A DNA stretch of 64,000 bases from JAVKEN01 sp040221415 (GTDB taxonomy: Bacteria > Pseudomonadota > Alphaproteobacteria > Rickettsiales > JABSSG01): contig JAVKEN010000014.1 of assembly GCA_040221415.1 (NCBI GenBank), forward strand, positions 124,001 to 188,000. The letters are read 5' to 3'. The first letter of the stretch is position 1; the number at the start of each line of letters is the position of its first letter. Positions 8,266 to 17,774 of this stretch are shown in pieces. Under the pieces are notes generated by a model that worked only from the letters and a program-made list of their open reading frames with translations, had not been told where the DNA came from and did no database searches. The position numbers and the translations under genes were made by a program.

Positions 8266-9369
8266 CTAAACATTAAATCTAAAATGAATCACATCGCCAT
8301 CTTTAACGACGTATTCTTTTCCTTCCAACCTCATCTTACCTTTTTCTTTAGCTCCACTTTCACCATTACAAGATATATAATCTTCATAACCGATAACTTC
8401 AGCTCTAATGAAGCCTTTCTCAAAGTCGGTATGTATAACACCAGCTGCTTCAGGAGCTGAGGAGTTTCTCTTTATTGTCCAAGCATGAGCTTCTTTTGGA
8501 CCAACTGTAAAAAATGTGTGGATATCCAAAAGTTGATAGCCTTTATTAATTACTCTATTTAGTCCAGTCTCCTTCATTCCCAATTCTTCTAGAAATGACT
8601 CTTTATCATCTTCACTTTCTAATGCAGCAATCTCAGACTCAATCTTTGCTGAAACCGCTACATGCTGTGCATTTTTATTGTTGGCAAACTGCTCAACCTT
8701 CTTAGAAAACTCATTACCAGAAACTGTTTGATCTTCTTCAACATTACAGACATACAATACAGGTTTTGCAGTAATGAGATTTAACTGTTTCAAATCATCA
8801 TAACTAATGTCGTCATTCAGCACATCTCTTGCTGCTGAACCTTTCTCTAAAACATCCAGGGTTTTCTTCATTATATCCATTAACTTCACAGCTTCAGGAT
8901 CTTTATTAAATTTATTCTTTTTAGAAAAATTTTCATATCTTTTGCTCAAAGAATCTAAGTCTGAAAGAGATAACTCAGTTTCAATAAGCTCAATATCTCG
9001 AATTGGATCGACTGTCTTTTCTACGTGTGTAATATCATCGTCCTCAAAGCAACGCACCATGTGAATGATTGCATCAACTTCTCTTATGTTACCAAGAAAT
9101 TGATTACCTAGTCCCTCACCTTTACTAGCGCCTTATACTAATCCAGCAATGTCAACTATATCAATAAATGTAGGCACCAACTCTTTAGAAGAAGCTATCT
9201 TAGACAGTTTTTCTAAACGATCATCTGGCACAGCAACCCTACCCACATTAGGCTCTATTGTACAAAACGGGTAATTTGCCGCTTCGGCCGCGATCGTGTT
9301 TGTTAAAGCATTGAACAAAGTAGATTTCCCTACATTCGGCAACCCTACAATACCACATTTAAACCCCAT
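8266..9369 (-). pseudogene. ychF: Redox-regulated ATPase YchF, interrupted by an in-frame TAA
   Basis: Read as one frame from the ATG at 9369, this is a full YchF/Ola1 P-loop ATPase: G1 motif GLPNVGKST near residue 8, switch II DIAGLV at 73-78, then GASKGEGLGNQF and the complete C-terminal TGS-like domain. A TAA at 9135-9133 occupies codon 79, between V78 and G80, where the family has an ordinary sense codon (Ala or Lys). No frameshift or second stop was found, so a single substitution (for example AAA to TAA) explains it. It may be a recent nonsense mutation, a strain variant or a base-call error. The gene overlaps pth by 11 nt in the usual rplY-pth-ychF order. A downstream piece could start at the ATG at 9060 but would lack the P-loop. 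Confidence 0.88.
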
Positions 9370-9934
9370 CGTTCATCTCCATAGAAATTTTAGTCAGAAA
9401 ATCTTCACGCTTCCCATCAAGTAAAATCGAAATATTTTTTGTAACTACGTCAAAAACTTTATCTAAATGTTTTTTTTCTTCATCAGAAAAATCTGACAGC
9501 ACATAGCTTTCAACCTGGCTTTGATGTTCTGGCCTACCTATGCCAATTTTTAACTTAACATAATTATTAGAAACAATAGAATTTATTGACTTTAAACCAT
9601 TATGACCTGCAGTTCCTCCTCCAATAGAAACTTTTACCTTCCCAAAAGGCACATCTAAATCATCATATGCCACTAAAGTTTTATCAGGGTCTATTTTGTA
9701 AAATTGTTGAAATTTAGAAACAGCTTTACCAGATAGATTCATAAAAGTTTGCGGTTTAACCAAAATCACTTTTTTTGAGTTGAGGTCTCCTTTGAAAAAC
9801 TCTCCATCAAACTTAGATTGAGAATTCCCGAATTGGTACTGCCTTGCAATTTCATTTACAAGAAGAAAGCCTGCATTATGTCTGTTAAATTGATATTTCT
9901 GACCAGGGTTACCCAACCCTACGACGAGGTGCAT
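9359..9934 (-). CDS. pth: Peptidyl-tRNA hydrolase
   Basis: A 191-residue cytoplasmic enzyme that cleaves the ester bond of peptidyl-tRNAs dropped by ribosomes. Family marks are VVGLGNPGQKYQFNRHNAGF at the N-terminus (Asn and catalytic His at the end of the motif), KPQTFMNLSGKAV in the first third, and GGGTAGHNGLKSI with YDDLDVPFG in the middle. The length is normal. It lies 23 nt after rplY and overlaps ychF by 11 nt, the standard bacterial translation cluster. Confidence 0.96.
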   Translation of the reverse strand: MHLVVGLGNPGQKYQFNRHNAGFLLVNEIARQYQFGNSQSKFDGEFFKGDLNSKKVILVKPQTFMNLSGKAVSKFQQFYKIDPDKTLVAYDDLDVPFGKVKVSIGGGTAGHNGLKSINSIVSNNYVKLKIGIGRPEHQSQVESYVLSDFSDEEKKHLDKVFDVVTKNISILLDGKREDFLTKISMEMNDGV

Positions 9935-9957
9935 TATAGTATGTTACTATTAAAAAA

Positions 9958-10635
9958 TTAGCTTTTATCTTTAGCTTCCTCAGAGGACTCTTCTTTTTTA
10001 TCTCCCTCTGATCCTTCTTCAGAACCTTCTTCAGAGCCTTCCGATGCAGTATCTTCTTCAATTTGAAGCGAACGCTTACCAACCACTTTAGCAACTGTAA
10101 CTTGCATGTTCTTCTCAAGAGGAATAACGCCGTCTGGGAGTTTTATATCTTGAAAACGAATAACATCACCTACTACTGTTCCAGACAAATCAATTTCTAT
10201 ATATTCCGGAATATTTGAAGCTTGCGCTTCAACTTTGATGCTTCTAAAAACAGCATTCAGAGCTCCACCCCTTTTAATACCAACTGATTTATCTTGGTTA
10301 CTATAATAAATTGGCACATTAACACGGATAGTTTCTTTTTCATTTAGAAACACAAAATCAACATGCTCAACATTATCAGTTACTGGATGTAAATTAACTT
10401 CCCTTGGCAAAACCTTATACTTCTTTTTATCAACTTCTACGTTGATTGCCTTCGTTTTAAACTCAAAAGTATTTGCTAAGGCATTTATTTCTTTTGTTGG
10501 AATTGCAATGTGAATAGGATTCTGTTTTTTTCCATAAATCACTCCAGGAGTCATGCTTTGTCTCCTCAAGCTTCTTGCATAACTTGAACCCAGATTATCT
10601 CTCACGCTTCCTTGAATTAAAACTTCAGTAGTCAT
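9958..10635 (-). CDS. rplY: 50S ribosomal protein L25/general stress protein Ctc
   Basis: A 225-residue long-form (Ctc/TL5-type) L25 that binds 5S rRNA. The N-terminal L25 domain holds SLRRQSMTPGVIYGKKQNP (about 22-40), and the TL5 C-terminal beta domain follows to about residue 190. An acidic tail of EGSEEGSEEGSEG repeats (199-211) then KKEESSEE ends the protein; such charged tails are common in alphaproteobacterial L25. It is the first gene of rplY-pth-ychF and has a recognisable promoter at 10674-10702. Confidence 0.95.
   Translation of the reverse strand: MTTEVLIQGSVRDNLGSSYARSLRRQSMTPGVIYGKKQNPIHIAIPTKEINALANTFEFKTKAINVEVDKKKYKVLPREVNLHPVTDNVEHVDFVFLNEKETIRVNVPIYYSNQDKSVGIKRGGALNAVFRSIKVEAQASNIPEYIEIDLSGTVVGDVIRFQDIKLPDGVIPLEKNMQVTVAKVVGKRSLQIEEDTASEGSEEGSEEGSEGDKKEESSEEAKDKS
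10003..10041 (-). repeat. Short tandem repeat coding for GSEE units in rplY
   Basis: About three imperfect 12-bp units encode the repeated Gly-Ser-Glu-Glu of the L25 acidic tail. The repeat keeps the frame, and the unit number may vary between strains. Confidence 0.6.
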
Positions 10636-10673
10636 CTCAAACCTTTAACTAATACTCTTGAAAATGTTTTGGG

Positions 10674-10702
10674 ATAATACATAAAAAAAATTTCAAAGTC
10701 AA
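10674..10702 (-). promoter_or_regulatory. Sigma-70 type promoter of rplY-pth-ychF
   Basis: On the minus strand a TTGACT -35 (10702-10697) and a TATTAT -10 (10679-10674) are separated by exactly 17 nt, each matching consensus at five of six bases. Transcription would begin near 10667, giving a leader of about 30 nt before the rplY ATG at 10635. It is the best promoter match found in this window. Confidence 0.7.
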
Positions 10703-10781
10703 AATTTATCTATATTTTTTTACTTTACTGAATTATTGAGCTATAAATTAACAAACAAAAGCCTAAATAACTTAGTTTCTT

Positions 10782-11639
10782 ATGTTAACCATTACTGCTG
10801 AGAACCTTGAATCTCCAATAAAAATAGAGAAATTTCTTAAAAAAAATAGTTCATTACCTTTTTCATTAATTCATAAACTACTAAGAAAGAAATTGATTTC
10901 AGTTGATGGGAAAAAAGTTAGCTCGTCTCATTTAGTTGAAAATAGACAGAAAATCACAGTGAGAGCTGAAGTTACTAATACAAAGAAAGAGTCGCCTGTT
11001 AATACCAACTCTGCTGAATATAAAAAACTACATCAAACACTAAAGCAAAGTATTATTTCTGAGGACTCAAGCTTTCTGGTTTTCAATAAGCCTTCTGGAA
11101 TTAATGTCCAGGGAGGATCAAAAATCAAAATTTCCATTGATGATTTATTAAATGAATTTTCAACAAACAAAATAAAACCCAGACTTGTACATAGGCTTGA
11201 TAGGGATACAAGTGGCATTCTTATAGTAGCTAAAAACCTTGAGGCATCTAATAATATTAGTAAATTGTTTCAATCACATGATGTGTACAAAAAATATTTA
11301 GCAATCACCTGTGGCGCTCCTCTTAAAAAAACAGGAGTCGTTAAAATTGATATAGGAGATGAAGAAGCAAAGCCATCAGAAACAAAATATAAAGTGAGGC
11401 AAAAACTTAAAGACAATTTGCACCTATTGGAATTTTATCCAAAAACCGGCAGAAAGCATCAAATCAGGATTACTGCTAAACATCTTGGATGCCCTATCTT
11501 AGGAGATAAGAAATATAATCCTGAGAGCAAAGAAAAGAAACTGCGCTTGCACTGCGAAGAAATGGAGTTTTCTATTTCAACAAAGAAATATAAGTTTAAC
11601 GCTGCAATCCCTGATCACTGGAATGAAACAGAGAGTTAA
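10782..11639 (+). CDS. rluC: RluA-family pseudouridine synthase (RluC/RluD type)
   Basis: A 285-residue enzyme that isomerises uridine to pseudouridine, probably in 23S rRNA. It has an S4 RNA-binding domain at about 15-75 (FLKKNSSLPFSLIHKLLRKK) and the catalytic domain with the RLDRDTSGILIVAKN motif (Asp is the nucleophile) near residue 138, followed by YPKTGRKHQIRI. It is slightly short for the family. It has a 146-bp divergent leader with rplY. Its TAA is complementary to the gyrB stop within TTAA, so the two genes converge with a 4-nt overlap. RluC versus RluD cannot be separated confidently. Confidence 0.85.
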   Translation: MLTITAENLESPIKIEKFLKKNSSLPFSLIHKLLRKKLISVDGKKVSSSHLVENRQKITVRAEVTNTKKESPVNTNSAEYKKLHQTLKQSIISEDSSFLVFNKPSGINVQGGSKIKISIDDLLNEFSTNKIKPRLVHRLDRDTSGILIVAKNLEASNNISKLFQSHDVYKKYLAITCGAPLKKTGVVKIDIGDEEAKPSETKYKVRQKLKDNLHLLEFYPKTGRKHQIRITAKHLGCPILGDKKYNPESKEKKLRLHCEEMEFSISTKKYKFNAAIPDHWNETES

Positions 11640-14080
11640 GCGTCAATATTTTCAACATATTTTGCGTTAGCCTGAATAAAATCACGCCTTGGCTCAACAA
11701 CATTCCCCATTAATGTAGAAAACATTTCTTCAATTTCATCTATCTTGTCTGCATCTACTCTTAACAATGTTCTTGTTTCGGGATTCAAGGTTGTTTCCCA
11801 CAGCTGCTCTGCATTCATCTCACCTAATCCCTTAAACCTTTGCAGTGAAAAGCCTTTTTTGCCCAGGTCAATAACATATTGGTGCAGCTCACAAGGAAGA
11901 GAAATATTATCAACTTCATTATTCTTTTTTATAATTTCACAGCCATTTACAAATACTGGCTGTAAAACTTTTGATATCTGATTCAACTTCTTGAAATCAG
12001 CTTGCTGTAAAAACTGTTTGTCAAAACTATGACTCTCCTCAATACCTCTAACAGATCTAATCATATAGACTTTCTCTTCATCTATTTCATAGCGCCAAGA
12101 AATATTATACGTATCCTCTTCAGCAAGTGACAATTTTGCTGCTGAATTAACCAAAGCTTCTTTAAGTTTACTTTGATCATAATATAAATTTTCATCAAAC
12201 AAACCATACAAAGACATAACCTCTAGAATATTTGCAGGCATCTTTCTGGACATTTTTCTCATTAGATCTTTAAACGCAGAAATATCTTCCAAGTATTTTT
12301 GCAATTCCGAGCCTGTCCTAGCAGTGCCATCAGAGAATTTTACATTTATCTCGCTAGTTGCTTCACCAAATAAAAACTCCTGAAGAGCAGCTTCATCCTT
12401 AAGATAAATTTCTTTGCTACCTCTTTTTACTTTATAAAGAGGCGGTTGGGCTATATACAAATTTCCATTTGTGATCAAGTCTGGCATTTGCCTGTAGAAG
12501 AAAGTTAGCAAAAGGGTACGTATATGAGATCCATCTACGTCCGCATCTGTCATTATTATCACTTTGTGATATCTTAATTTTTCAAAATTATATTCTTCTT
12601 TACCAATTCCAGTACCCAACGCAGTAATGAGCGTTCCAACCTGCTCTGAAGCAAGCATCTTATCAAATCTAGCCCTCTCAACATTCAGGATCTTCCCCCT
12701 TAAAGGCAAAATCGCCTGAAACAGCCTACTTCTACCTTGCTTAGCAGAACCACCAGCTGAATCACCCTCAACAATAAATAGCTCAGATTTTGCAGGATCT
12801 TTTTCCTGGCAATCGGCTAATTTACCCGGAAGGTTCGTTATCTCAAGCGCTCCTTTTCTTCGGGTTAAATCACGAGCTTTCCTTGCTGCTTCTCTTGCAG
12901 TAGCTGCTTCAATAATTTTAGAGATAATTATTTTTGCTTCGCTAGGGTGCTCTTCAAACCACTGATCAATTTTATCTCCAGCAACACTTTCTACAGCCGG
13001 CCTAACTTCAGAACTAACCAACTTGTCTTTTGTTTGAGAAGAAAACTTTGGATCTGGAACCTTCACAGAAACCACGCAACTTAAACCTTCTCTGGCATCA
13101 TCTCCCGTAAAAGTGACTTTTTGCTTCTTGAAAATCCCATGCACATTAGCATACTTGTTGATAGCTCTTGTAAGCGCAGCTTTATAACCAGCTAAGTGAG
13201 TTCCTCCATCACGTTGCCTGATATTATTAGTAAAGCACAAAATATTTTCATGATAACTATCATTCCACTGCATAGCCACTTCAACTGTAATACCTTCACT
13301 ATTCTCACCAGAAAAAGCAATGACTGGATGCATCGACACTTTTGTTCTGTCTATATACTTAACAAATTCAGCTATCCCGCCATCATATACTAATTCCACA
13401 ATATTAGGCTCTTCACCTCTTCTATCCTCTAATGAAATCAGCACCCCGGAATTTAAAAATGCAAGCTCACGCAATCTATGCTCCAGCGTACCAAAATCAA
13501 ATTCTATAGAACTAAATGTTTCATCAGAAGGGTAAAAAGTAACTTTCGTTCCCTTATTATTTCCAGCATCACCAACTACTTCTAAGTGCTTGACTGTATT
13601 ACCATGTTCAAATCTAACATTATGCTCTTTGCCATTTCTCCATATAGTTAACTCTAACCATTTAGACAAAGCATTCACCACCGATACACCAACCCCATGT
13701 AAACCGCCTGAAACTTTATACGAATTTTGATCGAATTTACCGCCAGCATGTAGCTGAGTCATAATAACTTCTGCTGCTGAAACACCCTCTCCTTCATGAA
13801 TATCAACTGGTATACCACGACCATTATCACTAACAGATACTGAACCATCAGAATTTAATGAGACTACTACTTTATCACAATGACCTGCCAAGGCTTCATC
13901 AATGGCATTATCAACTACTTCATACACCATATGGTGCAAGCCAGATCCATCATCAGTATCGCCAATATACATTCCTGGTCTTTTCCTAACCGCCTCAAGA
14001 CCTTTAAGGACTTTAATCGAATCGGCGCCATATTCTTTCATTTCTGGATCTAAATTTGTTTCTGTCATGTCTAAACTCAA
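11636..14080 (-). CDS. gyrB: DNA gyrase subunit B
   Basis: An 814-residue ATPase subunit of type II topoisomerase that, with GyrA, introduces negative supercoils. It has a GHKL ATPase domain (EVVDNAIDEALAG near residue 54), the TOPRIM motif EGDSAGGSAKQGR near 437, DADVDGSHIRTLL near 515 and the C-terminal QRFKGLGEMNAEQLW signature. The start is probably TTG at 14080: it overlaps the recF TGA (TTGA) and has AAGGAAG 9 nt upstream. An ATG at 14068 is the alternative, giving 810 residues. It is the last gene of the dnaA-dnaN-recF-gyrB cluster. Confidence 0.97.
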   Translation of the reverse strand: MSLDMTETNLDPEMKEYGADSIKVLKGLEAVRKRPGMYIGDTDDGSGLHHMVYEVVDNAIDEALAGHCDKVVVSLNSDGSVSVSDNGRGIPVDIHEGEGVSAAEVIMTQLHAGGKFDQNSYKVSGGLHGVGVSVVNALSKWLELTIWRNGKEHNVRFEHGNTVKHLEVVGDAGNNKGTKVTFYPSDETFSSIEFDFGTLEHRLRELAFLNSGVLISLEDRRGEEPNIVELVYDGGIAEFVKYIDRTKVSMHPVIAFSGENSEGITVEVAMQWNDSYHENILCFTNNIRQRDGGTHLAGYKAALTRAINKYANVHGIFKKQKVTFTGDDAREGLSCVVSVKVPDPKFSSQTKDKLVSSEVRPAVESVAGDKIDQWFEEHPSEAKIIISKIIEAATAREAARKARDLTRRKGALEITNLPGKLADCQEKDPAKSELFIVEGDSAGGSAKQGRSRLFQAILPLRGKILNVERARFDKMLASEQVGTLITALGTGIGKEEYNFEKLRYHKVIIMTDADVDGSHIRTLLLTFFYRQMPDLITNGNLYIAQPPLYKVKRGSKEIYLKDEAALQEFLFGEATSEINVKFSDGTARTGSELQKYLEDISAFKDLMRKMSRKMPANILEVMSLYGLFDENLYYDQSKLKEALVNSAAKLSLAEEDTYNISWRYEIDEEKVYMIRSVRGIEESHSFDKQFLQQADFKKLNQISKVLQPVFVNGCEIIKKNNEVDNISLPCELHQYVIDLGKKGFSLQRFKGLGEMNAEQLWETTLNPETRTLLRVDADKIDEIEEMFSTLMGNVVEPRRDFIQANAKYVENIDA

Positions 14081-15204
14081 TTAATAAGACTTCCTTTCTC
14101 AATGCTTACTCTCTGTATATCTGCATCTGATTCAGACGTATCTGCGTCAACAGCAGTTATAAATGTTTGAGCATCTAAAACTTTTATAGCATCAAATATA
14201 ATAGCTCTTTTTTGTGCATCTAAGTGAGACATTATATCATCAAGCAATATGATTGGTACTCTATTATGCCAATTCATATGAGAATATATCTCACCTAAAA
14301 AAATGCTAACCAGCAAAGACTTTTGCTCTCCTGTTGAGCACTGTTTTGCATTAACATTTCTTGCACTATCATATACTATCAGATCGGAACGATGAATGCT
14401 AGCATTTGTACGCCCAGAGGCACGATCTATATCTCGGGTATGTTGCAATATTTCACATATTTTATCCTCAAGCTTCAGAGCTGAAATTTGACCGATTTCT
14501 TTTTCCACTTCTCCATCAAATACCACTTTGGCTTTTGGTAACTTAATATCAATATTTTCAATTATATTATTTAAATATTCACAAAAACTGATTCTAGCTT
14601 CAGCAATGATCAAATAGGTTTCAGAGATTTTTCTTTCAATAATCTCAACCCATTTTTTGTCATACTGACTTTTTCGAATAATATTAAGCCTCTCTTTTAT
14701 TAAATATGAATATTTCGCTAATGATGACGAATGATTTTTTACAAAGCCACTAATAATTCCATCAAAAAACCGTTTTTTATACGAGTTGCCCTCAAGAAAA
14801 ATTTGATCCATCTGAGGCGCAAGCCAAGAAACACTGATATTTTCTAGTATCTTATTCTGAGTTTTTAACTTTACTCCATCAAACAAAAACTCCTTATTGC
14901 TTTGATCCCCTTCCACCCCTCTTCTAACTTCCAAATCAAACTTACCAAAATCTCCCGAAGCCTCAGCAATCACTTTCCAACTCTTCTCAGAACTATCCAT
15001 TCCAATTTCCTGCAAAGTTGCTCCCCTAATGCCTCTCCCGGGAACAAGTAAAGAAATTGACTCTAAAAGGTTCGTTTTACCAATACCGTTAGCACCATAA
15101 ATTAGCACAGTCGACTTCTCAGGAGAAAACTCAAGTTTAGAATAATTCCGGAAATTAAATAATTTTATTTTGTGTATTTTAGATTTATTCAAAGAGCGAG
15201 CCAT
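14077..15204 (-). CDS. recF: DNA replication/repair protein RecF
   Basis: A 375-residue SMC-like ATPase that loads RecA at single-strand gaps together with RecO and RecR. Its marks are KLFNFRNYSKLEF at the N-terminus, Walker A GANGIGKTNLLE at about 38, the signature region CSTGEQKSLL and Walker B VPIILLDDIMSHLD in the last quarter. The length is normal. Its ATG abuts the dnaN stop without a gap, and its TGA overlaps the gyrB start, so translation is probably coupled along the cluster. Confidence 0.95.
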   Translation of the reverse strand: MARSLNKSKIHKIKLFNFRNYSKLEFSPEKSTVLIYGANGIGKTNLLESISLLVPGRGIRGATLQEIGMDSSEKSWKVIAEASGDFGKFDLEVRRGVEGDQSNKEFLFDGVKLKTQNKILENISVSWLAPQMDQIFLEGNSYKKRFFDGIISGFVKNHSSSLAKYSYLIKERLNIIRKSQYDKKWVEIIERKISETYLIIAEARISFCEYLNNIIENIDIKLPKAKVVFDGEVEKEIGQISALKLEDKICEILQHTRDIDRASGRTNASIHRSDLIVYDSARNVNAKQCSTGEQKSLLVSIFLGEIYSHMNWHNRVPIILLDDIMSHLDAQKRAIIFDAIKVLDAQTFITAVDADTSESDADIQRVSIEKGSLIN

Positions 15205-16371
15205 TTACACACGCATAGGCATCAAAATATGCTGATAATTATCATTCCCCTCTTCAATAATAACTACCGGAGAAAAAGAATCTTTAAACCTACAAATAAC
15301 ATTTTTTCCTTTAAGTATACTCATTATCTCCAAAAGATATTTTGCATTAAATCCTATATCAAACTTTTCACCTGCATCACTACCTATTTCAATACTTTCA
15401 GTGGCAACACCACCAGCATCACCAGAAGATGTCAGAGTAAGACTTCTTCCCTCGAATTCAAGCTTTATGCCCCTAAATTTTTCATTGTTGATTGTCGACA
15501 CACGATCTATTGCCTTAATAAGCTGCTCTCTATTTATAGATAAATCCAAATTATTATCACTAGGAATTAATGATTTATAAGAAGGAAATTTAGCATCTAT
15601 TAATTTTGTGATCATAACAAAATTAGCTGCAGAAAATTTTATTTTATTGTCTGAGAAATCAACACTAATATCAGATTCTAGATCCTCAATAACTCTCCTA
15701 AGTTCCAAAATCGCTTTTCTTGGAATAATCACACCATCAAAACTCTTTAGGCTCTTCACATCTTTTGTATTGTTTATACTCAGCCTATGACCGTCGGTAG
15801 AAACGAACTGTAACGCCGCGCCATCTTCTGAGTGACAAAAAACACCATTCAGATTATATCTGGTCTCTTCATTAGAAATAGAAAATTTTACTTTATCAAC
15901 AGAAGCTATTAAATCTTCTGCTGATAGAGAGTATCGGGTATTGTAGCCGTCATCTTCAATCTTAGGGAAATCTTTAGCAGGAAGTGTATTCAGCGAGAAT
16001 GTACAAGTAGAGGAAATGATTTCCATTAGGTTATTTTCCCTTTGCACTAATTCTGCTGAGGAATTATCATCTAATTTTCTTATAATCTCATATAACAAAT
16101 GAGCTGATACCGTTACAGATCCAGCATCTATAACATCAGCTGATACTTTTTCAGAGAAAATTATATCCATATCAGTCGCTGTAATTGTTAAGGTGCTGTC
16201 TTCTGCATTTAACAAAACATTAGATAATACGGGGATAATATTTCTCTTCTCTACTACACTCTGAACGTGCGCAAGAGATTTGACAAAGTCCTTTTTACTA
16301 ATTTTAATACGAAATTTTTCCTTTTGACTGCTGTCCGCAGACCTACTTTCTTCAACCATTTCGTCTAGCAT
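15205..16371 (-). CDS. dnaN: DNA polymerase III subunit beta (sliding clamp)
   Basis: A 388-residue clamp protein that encircles DNA and tethers polymerase III. It has three repeated clamp domains; VEKRNIIPVLSNVLLNA near residue 40 and the C-terminal end HILMPMRV are family marks. About 20 polar residues precede the usual start. The ATG at 16371 is supported by AAAGG 8 nt upstream and overlaps the dnaA stop by 7 nt; ATG at 16359 is an alternative. It lies second in the dnaA-dnaN-recF-gyrB cluster. Confidence 0.96.
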   Translation of the reverse strand: MLDEMVEESRSADSSQKEKFRIKISKKDFVKSLAHVQSVVEKRNIIPVLSNVLLNAEDSTLTITATDMDIIFSEKVSADVIDAGSVTVSAHLLYEIIRKLDDNSSAELVQRENNLMEIISSTCTFSLNTLPAKDFPKIEDDGYNTRYSLSAEDLIASVDKVKFSISNEETRYNLNGVFCHSEDGAALQFVSTDGHRLSINNTKDVKSLKSFDGVIIPRKAILELRRVIEDLESDISVDFSDNKIKFSAANFVMITKLIDAKFPSYKSLIPSDNNLDLSINREQLIKAIDRVSTINNEKFRGIKLEFEGRSLTLTSSGDAGGVATESIEIGSDAGEKFDIGFNAKYLLEIMSILKGKNVICRFKDSFSPVVIIEEGNDNYQHILMPMRV

Positions 16372-17774
16372 TCTAGTACCTTTCTAAGCAATTTAATATC
16401 TTCAGTAAAATCACTATCCTCATCCATCAATTTCTCAACCTTTTTAACAGCATGCATCACGGTTGTATGATCTTTTCCTCCAAACTTCTTACCAATCTCT
16501 GTCAAACTTTTGTGCGTATGTTGCTTTGAGAGATACATTGCTATCTGTCTTGGACGCGCTATAGATCTCGCCCTCCTTGCGGAAGATAGATCGGAAACTT
16601 TTACATTGTATCTTTCAGCAACTTTTTTCTGAATTTGCTCTATAGTCACGTTTTTCTCATTCGATCTCAACAAATCTCTGAGTATTTCTTGCGTAGCTTC
16701 AAGAGTTATCTGTCTGCCAATTAAGTTCGAATGAGCAATGACTTTATTTAATGCACCTTCCAACTCTCTAATATTTGATGTGATTCTGGCAGCAAGAAAT
16801 TCTATTACAGGTTTTGGAATCTCAATCCCAATGTTAGCAATTTTTGACTCCAAAATTCCAACCCTCAACTCATAAGTTGTATTATGAACGTCAGCAACCA
16901 ACCCCCAACCTAATCTGGACTTGATTCTTTCTTCCATATTCTCAAGGTCAGACGGAGATCTATCACATGAAATAATTATTTGCTTGTTGTTATCTATTAA
17001 AGTGTTAAGTGTATGAAAAAATTCTTCTTGAGTTCCTTCTTTGCCGCAAATAAACTGGACATCATCAACCATTAATACATCTACAGAACGAAAACTCTCT
17101 TTAAAGCTCATTATATCTTTTGATCTAAGGGATCTTATGAATTGATACATGAACTTTTCTGCAGAAATATAAACTACTTTTCTTTCTGGTGTATTTCTTT
17201 TTATATACCAAGCTACGGCATGCATTAAGTGAGTTTTACCTAAACCCACTCCTCCGTACAAAAACAAAGGGTTTGACCCAGGCATGACTTTAGCTGATTC
17301 TGCAACAGAACGAGCAGCAGCATAAGCAAGCTGATTAGGCTTACCCACTACAAAGTTCTCAAACGTAAATCTCTGGTCTAACTTTGACCCTAAAACATCA
17401 ACATTTGAAATTGGTTTGTTTTCAAAAACTGAAGGATCAGATATAGACTTATTATAATTAATCCTCTGCGAATTTGATCCAACATTGTCAGCTTTTGAAG
17501 CAATAGAAAAGCATATCTTTCTAACCGACTGATCAAAGGTTTTCCATACCTTCAAAATTTTCTTTTCATAGTGCGTTGATATCCAGTCACGAACAAATCT
17601 AGTAGGAACAACAAGATGCACTACGTTGTTTTCATACTTTTCAAAATTAATTTTAGCAAACCAACTTTGAGACACTGCCTGGCCAAACTCTGACTCTAAG
17701 CACTGCAAAGATTTTGACCATACGCCGGCCCCACCATCTTGACAAACATCATGTTCTCCAGCTTTCGCCATCAT
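16365..17774 (-). CDS. dnaA: Chromosomal replication initiator DnaA
   Basis: A 469-residue AAA+ initiator that binds DnaA boxes and melts the origin. It has N-terminal domain I (WSKSLQCLESEFGQ), Walker A GGVGLGKTHLMHA near 170, Walker B VDVLMVDDVQF, and C-terminal helix-turn-helix signature GGKDHTTVMHAVKKVE. The frame is open to a TTG at 17786, but GGAGG at 17784-17780 points to ATG at 17774 (5-nt spacing, ATGA overlap with the rhodanese stop) or ATG at 17771 (8-nt spacing). It is the second gene of the operon and overlaps dnaN by 7 nt. No DnaA box cluster was recognised in the 207-bp region upstream of the operon. Confidence 0.97.
   Translation of the reverse strand: MMAKAGEHDVCQDGGAGVWSKSLQCLESEFGQAVSQSWFAKINFEKYENNVVHLVVPTRFVRDWISTHYEKKILKVWKTFDQSVRKICFSIASKADNVGSNSQRINYNKSISDPSVFENKPISNVDVLGSKLDQRFTFENFVVGKPNQLAYAAARSVAESAKVMPGSNPLFLYGGVGLGKTHLMHAVAWYIKRNTPERKVVYISAEKFMYQFIRSLRSKDIMSFKESFRSVDVLMVDDVQFICGKEGTQEEFFHTLNTLIDNNKQIIISCDRSPSDLENMEERIKSRLGWGLVADVHNTTYELRVGILESKIANIGIEIPKPVIEFLAARITSNIRELEGALNKVIAHSNLIGRQITLEATQEILRDLLRSNEKNVTIEQIQKKVAERYNVKVSDLSSARRARSIARPRQIAMYLSKQHTHKSLTEIGKKFGGKDHTTVMHAVKKVEKLMDEDSDFTEDIKLLRKVLEC

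Noticed and set aside
9133..9135. Stop-codon read-through or recoding in ychF
   Set aside because: The stop is TAA, the codon used to end many genes in the window, and no recoding structure was seen; a substitution or error is simpler.
9909..10118. A 69-codon frame overlapping the end of rplY
   Set aside because: Lys/Arg-rich translation of the acidic-tail codons in another frame; rplY itself is complete.
15172..15543. A 123-codon plus-strand frame opposite recF/dnaN
   Set aside because: It lies wholly antisense to the intact recF start and dnaN, has no recognisable domain or ribosome binding site, and arises from codon bias of the real genes.
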